Positions 18,450 to 28,500 of a DNA stretch of 45,166 nucleotides are shown here, piece after piece (the first letter of the stretch is position 1; every line of letters begins with the position of its first letter). This DNA is from a virus. The notes beneath the pieces are model-generated. The model was not told where the DNA came from and made no database searches. It saw nothing but the letters and a program-made list of their open reading frames with translations. Location of the stretch: positions 1 to 45,166 of the IMG/VR virus record IMGVR_UViG_3300044699_000097, one strand, 5' to 3'. Both the position numbers and the translations under genes were made by a program.

Positions 18450-18791
18450 GTGTCGAACAGCAAGGACTTCTCGTACATCAAGCCAGCACTGGCCAACGGC
18501 ACGAACGTGATGTTGCAGCACGCCTGGAAGGGCGAGCCTGCGCAAGCAACGGGCCGGGCGGAGAGCCCCGGTGAGAACATCCAGCCCGCCGGGCTGTGGT
18601 CGACGGCGCCGTACGTCGACCCGACGCAGACGCCGAAGGCTCCGCGCAAGGCGCACTGCAGCGGCAAGGGCGGGACCTGCAAGGCGCACGTGATCCACGA
18701 CCTTGGACTGTGCGTGTTCCATGCCCGACAGGCAGGCGTGTACGACGCCTGGGCCGAGAAGGAGGTGGCGTCATCGACGTTGCAGGGCTGA
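18450..18791 (+). CDS. Small Cys/His virion-region protein
   Basis: A 113-residue protein with GTG start after GGAGG. It begins MSNSKDFSYIKPALANGTNV. The second half has C-S-G-K-G-G-T-C-K-A-H-V-I-H-D-L-G-L-C-V-F-H, a cluster of three Cys and three His that could hold zinc. It directly follows the capsid gene, where decoration or head-completion proteins are often encoded, but no such family is recognised. Confidence 0.65.
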   Translation: MSNSKDFSYIKPALANGTNVMLQHAWKGEPAQATGRAESPGENIQPAGLWSTAPYVDPTQTPKAPRKAHCSGKGGTCKAHVIHDLGLCVFHARQAGVYDAWAEKEVASSTLQG

Positions 18792-19450
18792 GAACCTACG
18801 TCCGCGACCATCTCGAACTCGACGAGACGGACCTGCCCGACCGGTTGCTGAACGTCTACCTCCAGGAAGCGTTCGACAGGACGATGGCCTTCTCCAACGA
18901 GTGGCCGCGCAACGAGACCACATGGACCATCGCCAAGGTGCCGGGGGCGTTGTCGCTCACCCTGCCCGCGGACGTCAACGTCCCCGGCATCTTGTCGGTG
19001 GTCGACGTGGAGCGGGGCTACAAGCTGGTGTCGGTCGTCCACGAGAACGCCGAGAACTCGTTCGGCACGACCACCATCGGCGGCACGACGCCGCTGTACT
19101 ACTCGCTGTGGGGCGGGCAGATGTTCCTGTGGCCTCGCCTGTCCGATGACGCCGAAGTCCAGCTGATCCTGCGCGGCTACCGCCAGCCGGTGTGGGACAA
19201 CGGCGCCTCGTCCATCCCCGACCTCGATCCACGGCTGCACGTCACCTTGTGCTACTTCGCGATGGCTCTCGTCCACGCCCAGCAGGAGGACGAGGTGATG
19301 GAGGGCGTGTACATGTCTCGCTGGCAGCGTGACCTGACGCAGCAGCTGCGCACGATCATGCAGCCGGTCGGCAACAAGCCGCTCGTCATGCACGGCGGCG
19401 CCGTGCCCGGCGGCATGAACACCTTCGTGGTGATCCCGCCGAGCCCATGA
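18770..19450 (+). CDS. Head-tail adaptor (connector) protein
   Basis: About 226 residues beginning near VIDVAGLRTYVRDHLELDET and ending VVIPPSP. It has an N-terminal helical part (LPDRLLNVYLQEAFDRTM) and a beta-rich middle (LSLTLPADVNVPGILSVVDV, YSLWGGQMFLWPRLS), as in P22 gp4 or T7 gp11-like adaptors that sit under the portal. No canonical start lies in the right frame after the ideal AAGGAGGTG site, so one base change probably removed a GTG at 18770. The stop overlaps the next ATG (ATGA). Confidence 0.65.
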   Translation, partial: VIDVAGLRTYVRDHLELDETDLPDRLLNVYLQEAFDRTMAFSNEWPRNETTWTIAKVPGALSLTLPADVNVPGILSVVDVERGYKLVSVVHENAENSFGTTTIGGTTPLYYSLWGGQMFLWPRLSDDAEVQLILRGYRQPVWDNGASSIPDLDPRLHVTLCYFAMALVHAQQEDEVMEGVYMSRWQRDLTQQLRTIMQPVGNKPLVMHGGAVPGGMNTFVVIPPSP

Positions 19451-21183
19451 GCGCCAACCGTCTCCAACCCGCGTCGCTGACGACGTTCACCGGTGGCATC
19501 AACCTGCGACGCTCGCAGTTCCAGCTGGAGCCGAGCGAGTCACCGGACCTGCTCAACGTCGACGTCGATCCACGCGGCGGGTTCGTCACCCGGCGGGGAT
19601 GGCGGCGGTGGAATGACACCGACATCGTCGATGTCTCCAGCCCGACGGTCGACTTCATCCCGCGCAACGCCTTCTCCCACGTACGTACCGGCGGGCAGGT
19701 CATCTACGTCACGTACAACAACAACCTGTACCGCTCCGATCAGAGCAGGGTGTTCTCCCAGGTGCTGACGGGGACGTGCCTGGCCGACCCGCACCTCGCT
19801 GACTTCGCCGTGTGGGGCGACCAGTTCTACGTGGTGCAGGGCTACGCCAACGCGCCGGTGCGCTTCGAGGCCAACCTGTCGATGACCCAGCTGACGACGA
19901 CGCCGTTCTCCGAGGTTGACGCGCCGACGGCCAACGTGATGCCTGCGGCCCAGCACATCCGTGGTCACGCCGGATACATGTTCGTCGGCAACACCTTCGA
20001 GGGCGGGGCCAACCACCCCAACCGCGTCCGCTGGTCGCACCCCAACCGGCCCGACTCCTGGCGCGCCGACGACTTCCTCGACATCGAGATCGGTGGCGGG
20101 AAGATCACCGGGATGCTGTCGTTCCGCGACCACCTGTTGATCTTCAAGAACAACAGCCTGTGGGCGCTGTACGGCTACGACGATTCGTCGTGGCAGCTGA
20201 TCAAGATCTCCGCCTGGATCGGTGCACCGACGCCGACAGCGATCACCGCGTCGGAGACGGCGGTGTATTTCTATTCGGCCAACGACATCGGCGGGGTCTA
20301 CGGATACACGGGTGAGGCGCCGACCTACCTGTCCGAGGCACTGCAGCCTGCCTTCGAGGAGATCACCGCGTTCGACAACGTGTTCGTCTCGTGGGCCGGG
20401 CGACGGTTGTGGGTCAGCGTGCCGTGGATCAAGCAGACCGTGCTGGAGCGTCTGCCGGTCGGGACGTCACCGGCGCGGAGCGTGCTGACTCGCACCGCAG
20501 GACAGTCGACGCTGTGGCCGCAGACGTTGTTCGTGGCCGACCCCGACGTCGGCAAGGGCGCATGGACGATGTACCTGTCGACCTACGGCGCGGTGGCTCC
20601 GGTGATCGACGGCTCGGACGTCGACGCCAGCTTCCCGCTGGGGATGATGTGGTCCGGCTCGATGGCCATTGCCATCACCCTCGACGCGATCGAGGAGGGC
20701 TACGACGACCTGCTGAAGACGGTCGACCACGAGGAGTTCGACAGCTTCTACCGCACGCCGTGGATCAACCTGAATCAGCCGGACACGAAGAAGTCGTGGA
20801 AGCGTCCACGGCTGATCTGCCCGCGCGTGCCGCGCAGTACCGATGTGCTCGTCGAGACGTTCCACGACTACGACGAGACGTTCGCCCGGCGGACACGAAC
20901 GATCACCATCCCCTCGCTCGGCCAGGCGTACTGGACGGAGACGGGGTTCGCTGACACAGCGAACAACGGCTTCGACTGGACCGAGGGTGGCGCGGCCGAC
21001 CCGAGCGGGCGCGGCGCCGACTGGGGCACCGAGCACGAGGGATCGGTGATGATCCGTGGTGGGTCGATGGGGATCGCCTCGGCGGTGCAGATGCGGTTCA
21101 GCAAGTCCCCGGCGACGCCGCGGCAGAAGTGGGGAGTGGACGCTGTGGTGATCAAGCCGATCGGTCGACGGGAGCGCACGTGA
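19447..21183 (+). CDS. Tail hub / DNA-stabilisation-like protein
   Basis: A 578-residue intact protein. It begins MSANRLQPASLTTFTGGINL and has SPDLLNVDVDPRGGFVTRRG, the G-G-(I)-N ... P ... N-(V) ... G ... R-R-G pattern seen in podovirus hub proteins (P22 gp10, T7 gp12 type). The rest is repeated beta blades (RGHAGYMFVGNTFEGG, VRWSHPNRPDSW, LLIFKNNSLWALYGYDDSSW) suggesting a propeller. It would close the head and hold packaged DNA. It overlaps both neighbours by four bases. Confidence 0.75.
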   Translation: MSANRLQPASLTTFTGGINLRRSQFQLEPSESPDLLNVDVDPRGGFVTRRGWRRWNDTDIVDVSSPTVDFIPRNAFSHVRTGGQVIYVTYNNNLYRSDQSRVFSQVLTGTCLADPHLADFAVWGDQFYVVQGYANAPVRFEANLSMTQLTTTPFSEVDAPTANVMPAAQHIRGHAGYMFVGNTFEGGANHPNRVRWSHPNRPDSWRADDFLDIEIGGGKITGMLSFRDHLLIFKNNSLWALYGYDDSSWQLIKISAWIGAPTPTAITASETAVYFYSANDIGGVYGYTGEAPTYLSEALQPAFEEITAFDNVFVSWAGRRLWVSVPWIKQTVLERLPVGTSPARSVLTRTAGQSTLWPQTLFVADPDVGKGAWTMYLSTYGAVAPVIDGSDVDASFPLGMMWSGSMAIAITLDAIEEGYDDLLKTVDHEEFDSFYRTPWINLNQPDTKKSWKRPRLICPRVPRSTDVLVETFHDYDETFARRTRTITIPSLGQAYWTETGFADTANNGFDWTEGGAADPSGRGADWGTEHEGSVMIRGGSMGIASAVQMRFSKSPATPRQKWGVDAVVIKPIGRRERT

Positions 21184-22079
21184 GCAAGCTGAGTTACCAG
21201 TACGACCTGCTGAATCTGACGCCTGCCAACGCGCAGCCGGTCGAAGCGAACTTCACCAGGATCGAACAGCACGTCAACCAGGAACTCATCGAGCGTGACG
21301 GATCGGTGGGGATGCGTTCGCCGCTGAAGCTGCCCGGTGATCCGATCGCGGACCTCGATGCTGCGCCCAAGCAGTACGTCGACCAGGTGATCCCGGTCGG
21401 GCTGGTGATGATGTGGGCAGCGGCTGCTCCACCGGCCAACGGCCGATGGCTGTTGTGCGACGGAGCGCCGCTGCAGACCGCCGCGTACCCGGAACTCTTC
21501 GCCGTGATCGGCTACGCATGGGGCGGCTCGGGCGGGACGTTCAACGCGCCCAACTACAACGGCCGCGTGCCCCTCGGCGTCGGCGCTGGACATCCGATGG
21601 CGCAGACCGGTGGCAGCGAGGACTCCTCGCTCCCGGCCCACACCCACCCGATGAACCACGATCACGCTGGGACCAACACCGGCACGATCAGCGCCGATCA
21701 CAGTCATGCGGTGAACATCATGTCCGGCGCCTCCGACCGTGCGCTGGGGACGAGCAACAACGGGGACCACAACCACGCCGTCCCGGTCGCCGGGCAGGGG
21801 TTCCTCGTCGACGGTGTCACGGCCTCTCAGGCGGGCATCCAGATCGGCGGCAGTGGCTACTCGATCACGCCGTTCACCACCAACGGCGGGGGCCACACTC
21901 ACGCCGTGACTGATCACCTCCACCCGGTCAACGGCAACACCGGTGGGGTCAGCAGCAACCACACTCACACCGTGAACGTCCCGACGTTCAACGGCAGCAC
22001 GGCGCAGACGGGCGTGGCTCCGACGGGGACGAACATGCCGCCGTTCTTGGCGATCTCATTCATCATCAGGTGCAAGTGA
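21180..22079 (+). CDS. Tail collar-domain fibre protein
   Basis: A 299-residue protein with GTG start. After an N-terminal virion-binding part (LNLTPANAQPVEANFTRIEQ, KQYVDQVIPVG) it has a collar domain: GRWLLCDGAPLQTAAYPELF and GGTFNAPNYNGRVPLGVG, followed by a histidine-rich beta region (SLPAHTHPMNHDHAG, HTHAVTDHLHP) ending PPFLAISFIIRCK. This is the phage tail collar / microcystin-dependent-protein family. The many H-x-H motifs may bind metal. Probably a host-contacting fibre. Confidence 0.88.
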   Translation: MSKLSYQYDLLNLTPANAQPVEANFTRIEQHVNQELIERDGSVGMRSPLKLPGDPIADLDAAPKQYVDQVIPVGLVMMWAAAAPPANGRWLLCDGAPLQTAAYPELFAVIGYAWGGSGGTFNAPNYNGRVPLGVGAGHPMAQTGGSEDSSLPAHTHPMNHDHAGTNTGTISADHSHAVNIMSGASDRALGTSNNGDHNHAVPVAGQGFLVDGVTASQAGIQIGGSGYSITPFTTNGGGHTHAVTDHLHPVNGNTGGVSSNHTHTVNVPTFNGSTAQTGVAPTGTNMPPFLAISFIIRCK

Positions 22080-22080
22080 A

Positions 22081-22542
22081 ATGGCAAGTCTCGAAGGCTA
22101 TGGAGTGGTGGACACGGGGGCGTATCAGCGACAAGCCGATGCCCTCAACTACCGGTTCAACACCGACTCAGCGAACAACGCCTACGGCCGCTTCCTGTCC
22201 CAGTCGCGAGGCAACCGCAACCTTGGAGACCTGACACAGAACTTCAACCGATCCCTGCCGAGCGCGTACGCCAGCTTCGGCCAGCGCGGTCTCAGCGGTG
22301 GCGGGGTCAACTCGGGGACGATGAAGCGGTCGATGAACAACTACCTGGGCGACTACGCACAGAACTACATGCGCGGTCAGCAGGACCTGACGCAGGACCT
22401 GCAGCAGTTCGATCTGAACCAGGCCAACCTGGGTGCCGGGCTGCAGTACAACCTGGCTGACCTGGAGACGCAGAAGCAGAACGCCATCGCCCGTGCGGCG
22501 CAAGGTCTCGAAGCGCTGCGTCCCTACTTCGGAGGTACGTGA
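22081..22542 (+). CDS. Internal virion protein candidate
   Basis: A 153-residue helical protein rich in N, Q and Y (YRFNTDSANNAYGRFLSQSR, MRGQQDLTQDLQQFDLNQAN). It lies between the collar fibre and three further structural genes, in the place where podoviruses encode ejection proteins. No motif identifies its role. Its TGA overlaps the next start. Confidence 0.65.
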   Translation: MASLEGYGVVDTGAYQRQADALNYRFNTDSANNAYGRFLSQSRGNRNLGDLTQNFNRSLPSAYASFGQRGLSGGGVNSGTMKRSMNNYLGDYAQNYMRGQQDLTQDLQQFDLNQANLGAGLQYNLADLETQKQNAIARAAQGLEALRPYFGGT

Positions 22543-23729
22543 TGGCGAACACCACTGGATGGCAGAAGCTCGGCGCTGCGGCGTACCTCGGTGCTCCGAA
22601 GAAGCCCTCGACGTCGACAACGGCCAAGGCCAACCGCGCTGCCAACCCGACGACGAGCTATGGCAACTGGACCGGTGAGTCGGGATCGTGGGCTGAGCCG
22701 GGGACGTACTCGGGCAACCTCGCTGCGGCCCACCCCGAGATCGTCGCCGGGGCGAAGAACCCCGGCGAGTACAACCAGCAGCTGTACAACGCGATGACGG
22801 CGATGGGCAACGGCGGCGGGCAGACGATGCCGACCAACCGGCTGAAGCCCACGTACACCGGTGGTGGCGGCGGTGGTCGTGGTGGTGGTGGAGGAGGTGG
22901 CGGAGGTGCAGCCGCTCCGCCACAGCTGACCCAGGAGCAGTTGGCGGCGATGTGGGAGTTGCTCGGCAAGGCTCGCCCCGGCGCGCAGCAGGCGGGCCCG
23001 GCGTTCGACGCGCCCGACTACGCCGGTCCGCAGATCTCTCCGTTCGACACGTCGATGTACGACAACCTGCGCACGCAGCTGGGCCAGGCGGTGACCAACG
23101 ACCGGGCGCAGAGCGACCAGGCGTACGGCGCGCTGAACTCCTTCATGCAGCGCAACTACGAGGCGAACCCGTACACCACGCAGCAGACGGCCAACTTCGG
23201 CACGGCTCCCGGCCAGAGCCAGGACGCCATCCAGCGGATGCTGGCGATGCAGGGTGCGTCGCCGGGCCTGACCCAGGGCGCTCGGTCGGATGCCGCAGGA
23301 GCGGACCAGGCGTTCGGCAACCTGCTCGGCATCCTCGGGCAGAACCAGGCACGCGACTACACCAACCGCCAGTACGCCGCGCAGCAGGACCAGGCCAACA
23401 CCGGCCGGATGTACGACATGGCCAAGCTGCAGGGTGACACCGGCATCGGGCTGCAGCAGGGGGCGGCGAAGAACCAGTGGCAGCAGCGCTACGACGAGCG
23501 CGCCGCCGACATCTACAACCAGCAGTACCAGGGCAACCTGACCGAGCAGCAGGCCAACTGGCAGCGGGCCAACCAGCTGAGCGACAGCAACTACGCGACG
23601 AACAACTCGTACACCAACTCGATGCTGTCGTCGGTCCTCGGCAACCTGCTGCCGCTGATCATCTCCGGGCAGCTGCAGGTCCCCGACATCGCTGGCCTGC
23701 TCAACCAGCCGATGACGACGAACGTCTGA
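22542..23729 (+). CDS. Internal/ejection virion protein candidate
   Basis: About 395 residues; ATG 22542 is chosen because GGAGG lies six bases upstream (a GTG three bases earlier is possible). An N-terminal domain is followed by a very long glycine linker (residues about 105-122), then Q/N-rich helices (MQRNYEANPYTTQQTANFG, QWQQRYDERAADIYNQQY) ending in a hydrophobic segment (SVLGNLLPLIISGQL). The mix of flexible linker and amphipathic helices fits a protein pushed through the portal. Family not recognised. Confidence 0.7.
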   Translation: MANTTGWQKLGAAAYLGAPKKPSTSTTAKANRAANPTTSYGNWTGESGSWAEPGTYSGNLAAAHPEIVAGAKNPGEYNQQLYNAMTAMGNGGGQTMPTNRLKPTYTGGGGGGRGGGGGGGGGAAAPPQLTQEQLAAMWELLGKARPGAQQAGPAFDAPDYAGPQISPFDTSMYDNLRTQLGQAVTNDRAQSDQAYGALNSFMQRNYEANPYTTQQTANFGTAPGQSQDAIQRMLAMQGASPGLTQGARSDAAGADQAFGNLLGILGQNQARDYTNRQYAAQQDQANTGRMYDMAKLQGDTGIGLQQGAAKNQWQQRYDERAADIYNQQYQGNLTEQQANWQRANQLSDSNYATNNSYTNSMLSSVLGNLLPLIISGQLQVPDIAGLLNQPMTTNV

Positions 23730-23739
23730 GGAGGCAGCG

Positions 23740-25537
23740 ATGTGGCCTGAAGACATGCCCCAGCCGGGGACCCGCCAGTGGCTCCAGTGGTTCAACGCCC
23801 AGGACCCCGACACGCAGGATCAGGTGCTGTTCGACTTCGGCCTGTCCGATGCGAACACGCCGATGAGTGGCAGCGTCGGGACGGACCAGCCGGAGATCGG
23901 TGCGCAGAACTTCGGGATGCTCGACCTGATGTCGCCGCCGCCGGTCATCAACTCGAAGGGTGTCGTCCAGCCGCCGGGGACGGAGCAGAAGCAGAAGCAG
24001 CTGAACCTGTTCCAGGACGAGAACAGCTTGATGACCGACAACATGCTCGCCGCCATCGCCGGGCAGTTCGCTCCGACCTGCGTTCGAGCCGACGTACAAG
24101 CCGCAGGGCAGCCCGGTCCAGGCCACCGGTCTCCGCCAGCTGCAGAGCCTGGCGAACACCGGTGGGTGGGAAGGGTTCATGGCTTCGCAGATGCTGCCGA
24201 AGGAGTACGGCGGTGGGGGGATGTCGCCGGGTCAGGCCAAGGGCGCGCTGATGGCTGCGCTGAAGGTGCCGGACAACGCCGACCAGCGAGCGCTCGACCA
24301 GCGCGAGGAACTGCGTGGCTCGCTGACCAAGCGCTACGAGACGACCCCGCTGAAGCCGGGCGAGACGCCGCCGACCAAGGACCTGACGACCGACCAGGGC
24401 ATCGTCAACTCGTTCGACTTCACCGACGTCGACAACGTGTCGCGCCAGTGGCAGAGCGATCTGGCCAAGGACCCGGTGATCGGCTACACCGATCCGCAGA
24501 CCGGGCTGTCCTACGCCGGGGCGCTGGCCGAGAAGACGCCGACGATGGAGTGGTTCGACAAGTACGGGCTGCCCTACGCCAACAAGCGCTACGACGATCC
24601 CGACGAGATCAGGCGGATGCAGGACGCCGTCGCTCCGGTGGCTCCCGGTCAGCTGGAGGCCGAGGACCTGCAGAACCAGCAGGCGCTGTCGGCCAACGCC
24701 AGGGCACGTGCCGATCTCGGTGAAGCGAACAGCCAGATGGACGTGCTCGACAGGGCGTACCGCGAGGCGACGAAGAGCGGAATCCTCAAGCCGAGCACGC
24801 CGGGTACGCCGGGCACGCCGGACACGAAGTACACGATGGGCCTGCCCCGGCAGCAGTCGACGCCGACTGCAGGGCTGCAGGTCGCGGCGACGGATGCGAC
24901 TGGCAAGCCGACGATGTACCGCACGGAGACCGGCGCGCTGGTCACCCCGGAAGGCATGGCGGCGATCAACAACACTCAGACTCCGAGGGGCACGCGGCTC
25001 GGTGACGTCTCCTCGGGCGAGCCGGACTTCATCACCAGGACGATCCCTGGGACGCCGGGTACGCCGGGGACGCCGGGGCGCGACACCTTCCTGATGGACA
25101 TCGGGCCCAACGGTCGGCTGATCGGGTTGTCGAACAACCAGAACATCCCCGCCGGAGGCAAGACCGACAAGACGAAGATGGGTGCGGGGGTGTCCGGTCA
25201 GACGAACTTCGACTTCAGCAAGGCGGGCACTGTCCTCCCGGCAACAGCAAGCCCGCTGGAGGCTCTCGGTCTGAAGCCCTTGGTCCCTGGGTCCAACCGC
25301 AGGGTGATGACGGCTGAAGACCTGGCGCCTGCTGCGCAGCGGATCGCAATGGCCAAGCGTGCGGCAGCAGCAACCGTCCCCGGCATCCAGCGAGCGGGCC
25401 AGTCCAGCGAGGCATCGATGCAGCGACAGCTGGCTCGGGCCAGGTTGATGGGGCTGGCTGCGGCCGGACGCACGCCGCTGAGTGACACGCTCGCCGGTCG
25501 GATGATGGCGGCTCGCACCGCTGGGGTCTACGGGTAA
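23740..25537 (+). CDS. Internal virion protein candidate, one frameshift
   Basis: A good AGGAGG site precedes ATG 23740. A slip near 24077 joins the short first frame to a 450-residue continuation; total about 598 residues. It starts MWPEDMPQPGTRQWLQWFNA, is rich in P, G, T and charged helices, contains short collagen-like TPGTPGTP repeats near 24800 and 25050, and ends in basic helices (LARARLMGLAAAGRTP). Order and composition suggest a DNA-ejection or internal core protein. Confidence 0.7.
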
Positions 25538-28500
25538 TGGCAACGCCGGGCAGGTCCAGATTTACTCGCCCGCACGGGCGCTGCCCCGAGGGTTCACGGG
25601 GCGTCCGGCTCCGCCGCCGCTCCGCCCCACACCGGCGCAGGTGCAGGCCAGTCGCCAGGCGACACCGGCCCTCGCTGGCCGATGGAGTGCGCTCGAACCG
25701 TACCTCCAGCAGGCCAAGGCGAAGCAGGTACAGGAGACCGCCGAAGAGGCGATGAAGAAGGCCGAGGAGAAGGCCCGCAACGACGCCTACAACAAGATGC
25801 CCTGGTACAAGAAGGGGCTCGTCAACGCTCTCGACAACCCGGTCGCTGAACTGGTCACCGGCCCCGCTGTCGACGCTGTCGGTACCGGGCAAGATCATCG
25901 CCCTGGGCAAGCAGGAACTGTCCTCGCACCTGCCGCGTGGTGCAGCCGAGTGGATGGAGCATCCGTTCGGTGAGGGCGAGTACGTCGATGCGCTGAACCA
26001 GATCGCCTCGCTGGTCCCGCTGTCCCCGTTCGGCGTCGACACGGAGAAGGCGCGGGCGAACAAGCGCAGCTGGAACGAGCGCATCGCCCCGCGCTCCGAC
26101 TTCGGCCACGGCTCGATCCAGGCATCGACCGGCTCCGAAGTGGGGCGACCGGTTCATGGGCTTCGGCGGAGACGTGCTCAACGACCCGCTGATGCTGGCT
26201 GGAGGGTGGCGGCATCGTCTCCCGTCCGGCGATCCTCGCGAGCGACGCGAGCTGCCACGGCAGGCATGACACCCAGGGTCATCACCGCCGCACGTGAGGC
26301 GTCCGAGGCAGCGGCACGCACCTGGCCGAGCGCGAGGCGCTGGCCACGATGACCGGGCTCGACGAGGGGCTGGTCGGTGCCCGCAAGGCGGCAGCCGAAG
26401 CCGCCGAGGCAGAGCGCCTGGCACCCTCGACGGTGATCCGCGAGCAGCGGGAGATCCCCATCCCGCACAACCGCAAGGCGCGGGCCACCCTGGCCACCGA
26501 GTGGGCCACGGAGAACCCGACGCTGTGGCGCAAGCACGCAGGCGAGATCGCCAAGGGTGTGAAGCAGGGCTTCGAGGCGATGAGCCCCGAGGCCCGCGCC
26601 GATCTCGGTGTGAAGACCGGCAACTGGGCGCTGAAGGGCATCGGAGAGATCCCCTCACCGAGCCGATCCGTCAGGCGATGAAGGAGATCAAGGGGGTCCG
26701 CCGGGCTGCCTTCAGTGATCTGTTCGACAAGATCCCGGCGCGCTGGACGAGACGTCGTCGGCGTACAAGCTGCGCAACGCCCGAGCACTGAAGGGTGCCG
26801 AGGGTGCGTTCCAGACGCTGCGTCGGGAGGGCGCGACGACCGAGGAGAAGGAACTCGCGCTCAACGAAATCTTCCTGCGCAACCAGCTGCCCATCGGTGA
26901 AGGACCGATGAAGGCGCGGGGTGCCACCTTCGTCAAGTCGGCGCTGCGTCAGGCGAAGCAGGCCGGGCCCGAGGCCACACGCAAGGCGATCACCGAGGCC
27001 GAGACCCAGCCCGGCATGAACTGGGTCAACAAGATCTTCTCGAACATCCAGCAGGTACACGAGCGGCTCACCGGCAAGCAGCTGATGTCGAGCATCGACC
27101 GGGAGTCCTACGTCCCCGCCGTGCTCGACGCGAACTGGCGGCGCAACCTGGCGAAGACGAAGGACCCGACTGCCCACGCGTTCATGCACCAGTCGGGGAT
27201 CGTCAAGGATGACCTGCTGGAGGCCAGCCACTTCCTCGACAAGAAGCGCAAGTTCTCCGTGCCGCCGGGCAAGACCCAGCAGGAGTTCGACTTCGGCGGG
27301 AAGAAGGTGGTGCTGAAGGGCAACACCATCGACGACAAGAACGCCGCCCTGCGCCAGGCGTTCCCCGACTGGAAGGGTGACTTCTACTCGAAGGACCTGA
27401 ACGTCATCGCGGAGACGTACCTCGACTCGCTGGCCCGTGATGCCGGGGCACGCCACGCCCGAGCGCAGCTGGCGGAGACGGCGTCGCCCTACGCCAAGGT
27501 CCTCGACGGGATGCTGTGGGACGAGTACGAGACGATGAACCGGGCGCTGCAGCAGAAGCCCTACGCCCGACGCGTCACCGACCTGACGAGCCAGGGGTAC
27601 AACCGTGGTGTCGGCCTGGAGGACGTCGCTGCTGCCGAGCCGGTGCCGTCGAGCGGGTACTTCCGGGAGCAGGTGGACAAGGACCTGACCGAGCAGCTGC
27701 GCCAGGACGTGCAGGGTGCCGGTCACCAGTGGCAGGCCGCTGCCCGCCAGGACATCCAGACGGTGCAGGCCGAGGCACGCGACGTCCTCGAAGACCTGCG
27801 CAAGGGCTGGGCTGAGGGTCTGCGCCTGTCGGCCAAGGAGGACAACCCGCGGATCAAGGAACTCGGCAAGATCGTCGAGGCGGTCAAGGACAAGGTCCGT
27901 GGCTTCGGTGTCGGCAAGATCACCAGCGACAACGCCAACGAGGTGGCTCGGTCGCTGGCCAAGATCGACAACGTCATCGCTGACCTGGAGAAGGAGATGT
28001 CCTCCAGGAAGCGGGTGTGGAACGGGAAGATCACACGGGCGAACAAGCGGGTCGACGCCAACCTGGCCGAGCGACTGCGCGTCCTGAAGGGTGAGCGAGC
28101 GAAGTTGGAGGCGCACGTCGAAGACGTGGGCATCCGACTGAAGGCAGAGATCGAGGAGCGCCGGGCGTGGATCAACGGCGACGTACCGGAGAAGGAGGCA
28201 GCCCTCGCCGCCAAGGAGGCGACGATCCCGAAACCGTCCCCGGCAGACCCCGAGGTGATGGACGGCATCCTCAACCGGCTGGACGGCACGCAGCCGTCGC
28301 CCATTCCTGATGGCGTCTCCGAGTTCCAGTCGCACCCGCAGTACCAGCGGATGGTCGATGACTACAGCGACGTCCTGCGCCGCCTGCAGTCGTCACGCGA
28401 GGACGGCAGGCTGACGTTCAAGAACGGCAAGCTCACGCCCGAGGGACGCAAGCTGGTCGACGAGGCGTCGGCTGCACGCAAGGCACTGCGCGAGGCGCAG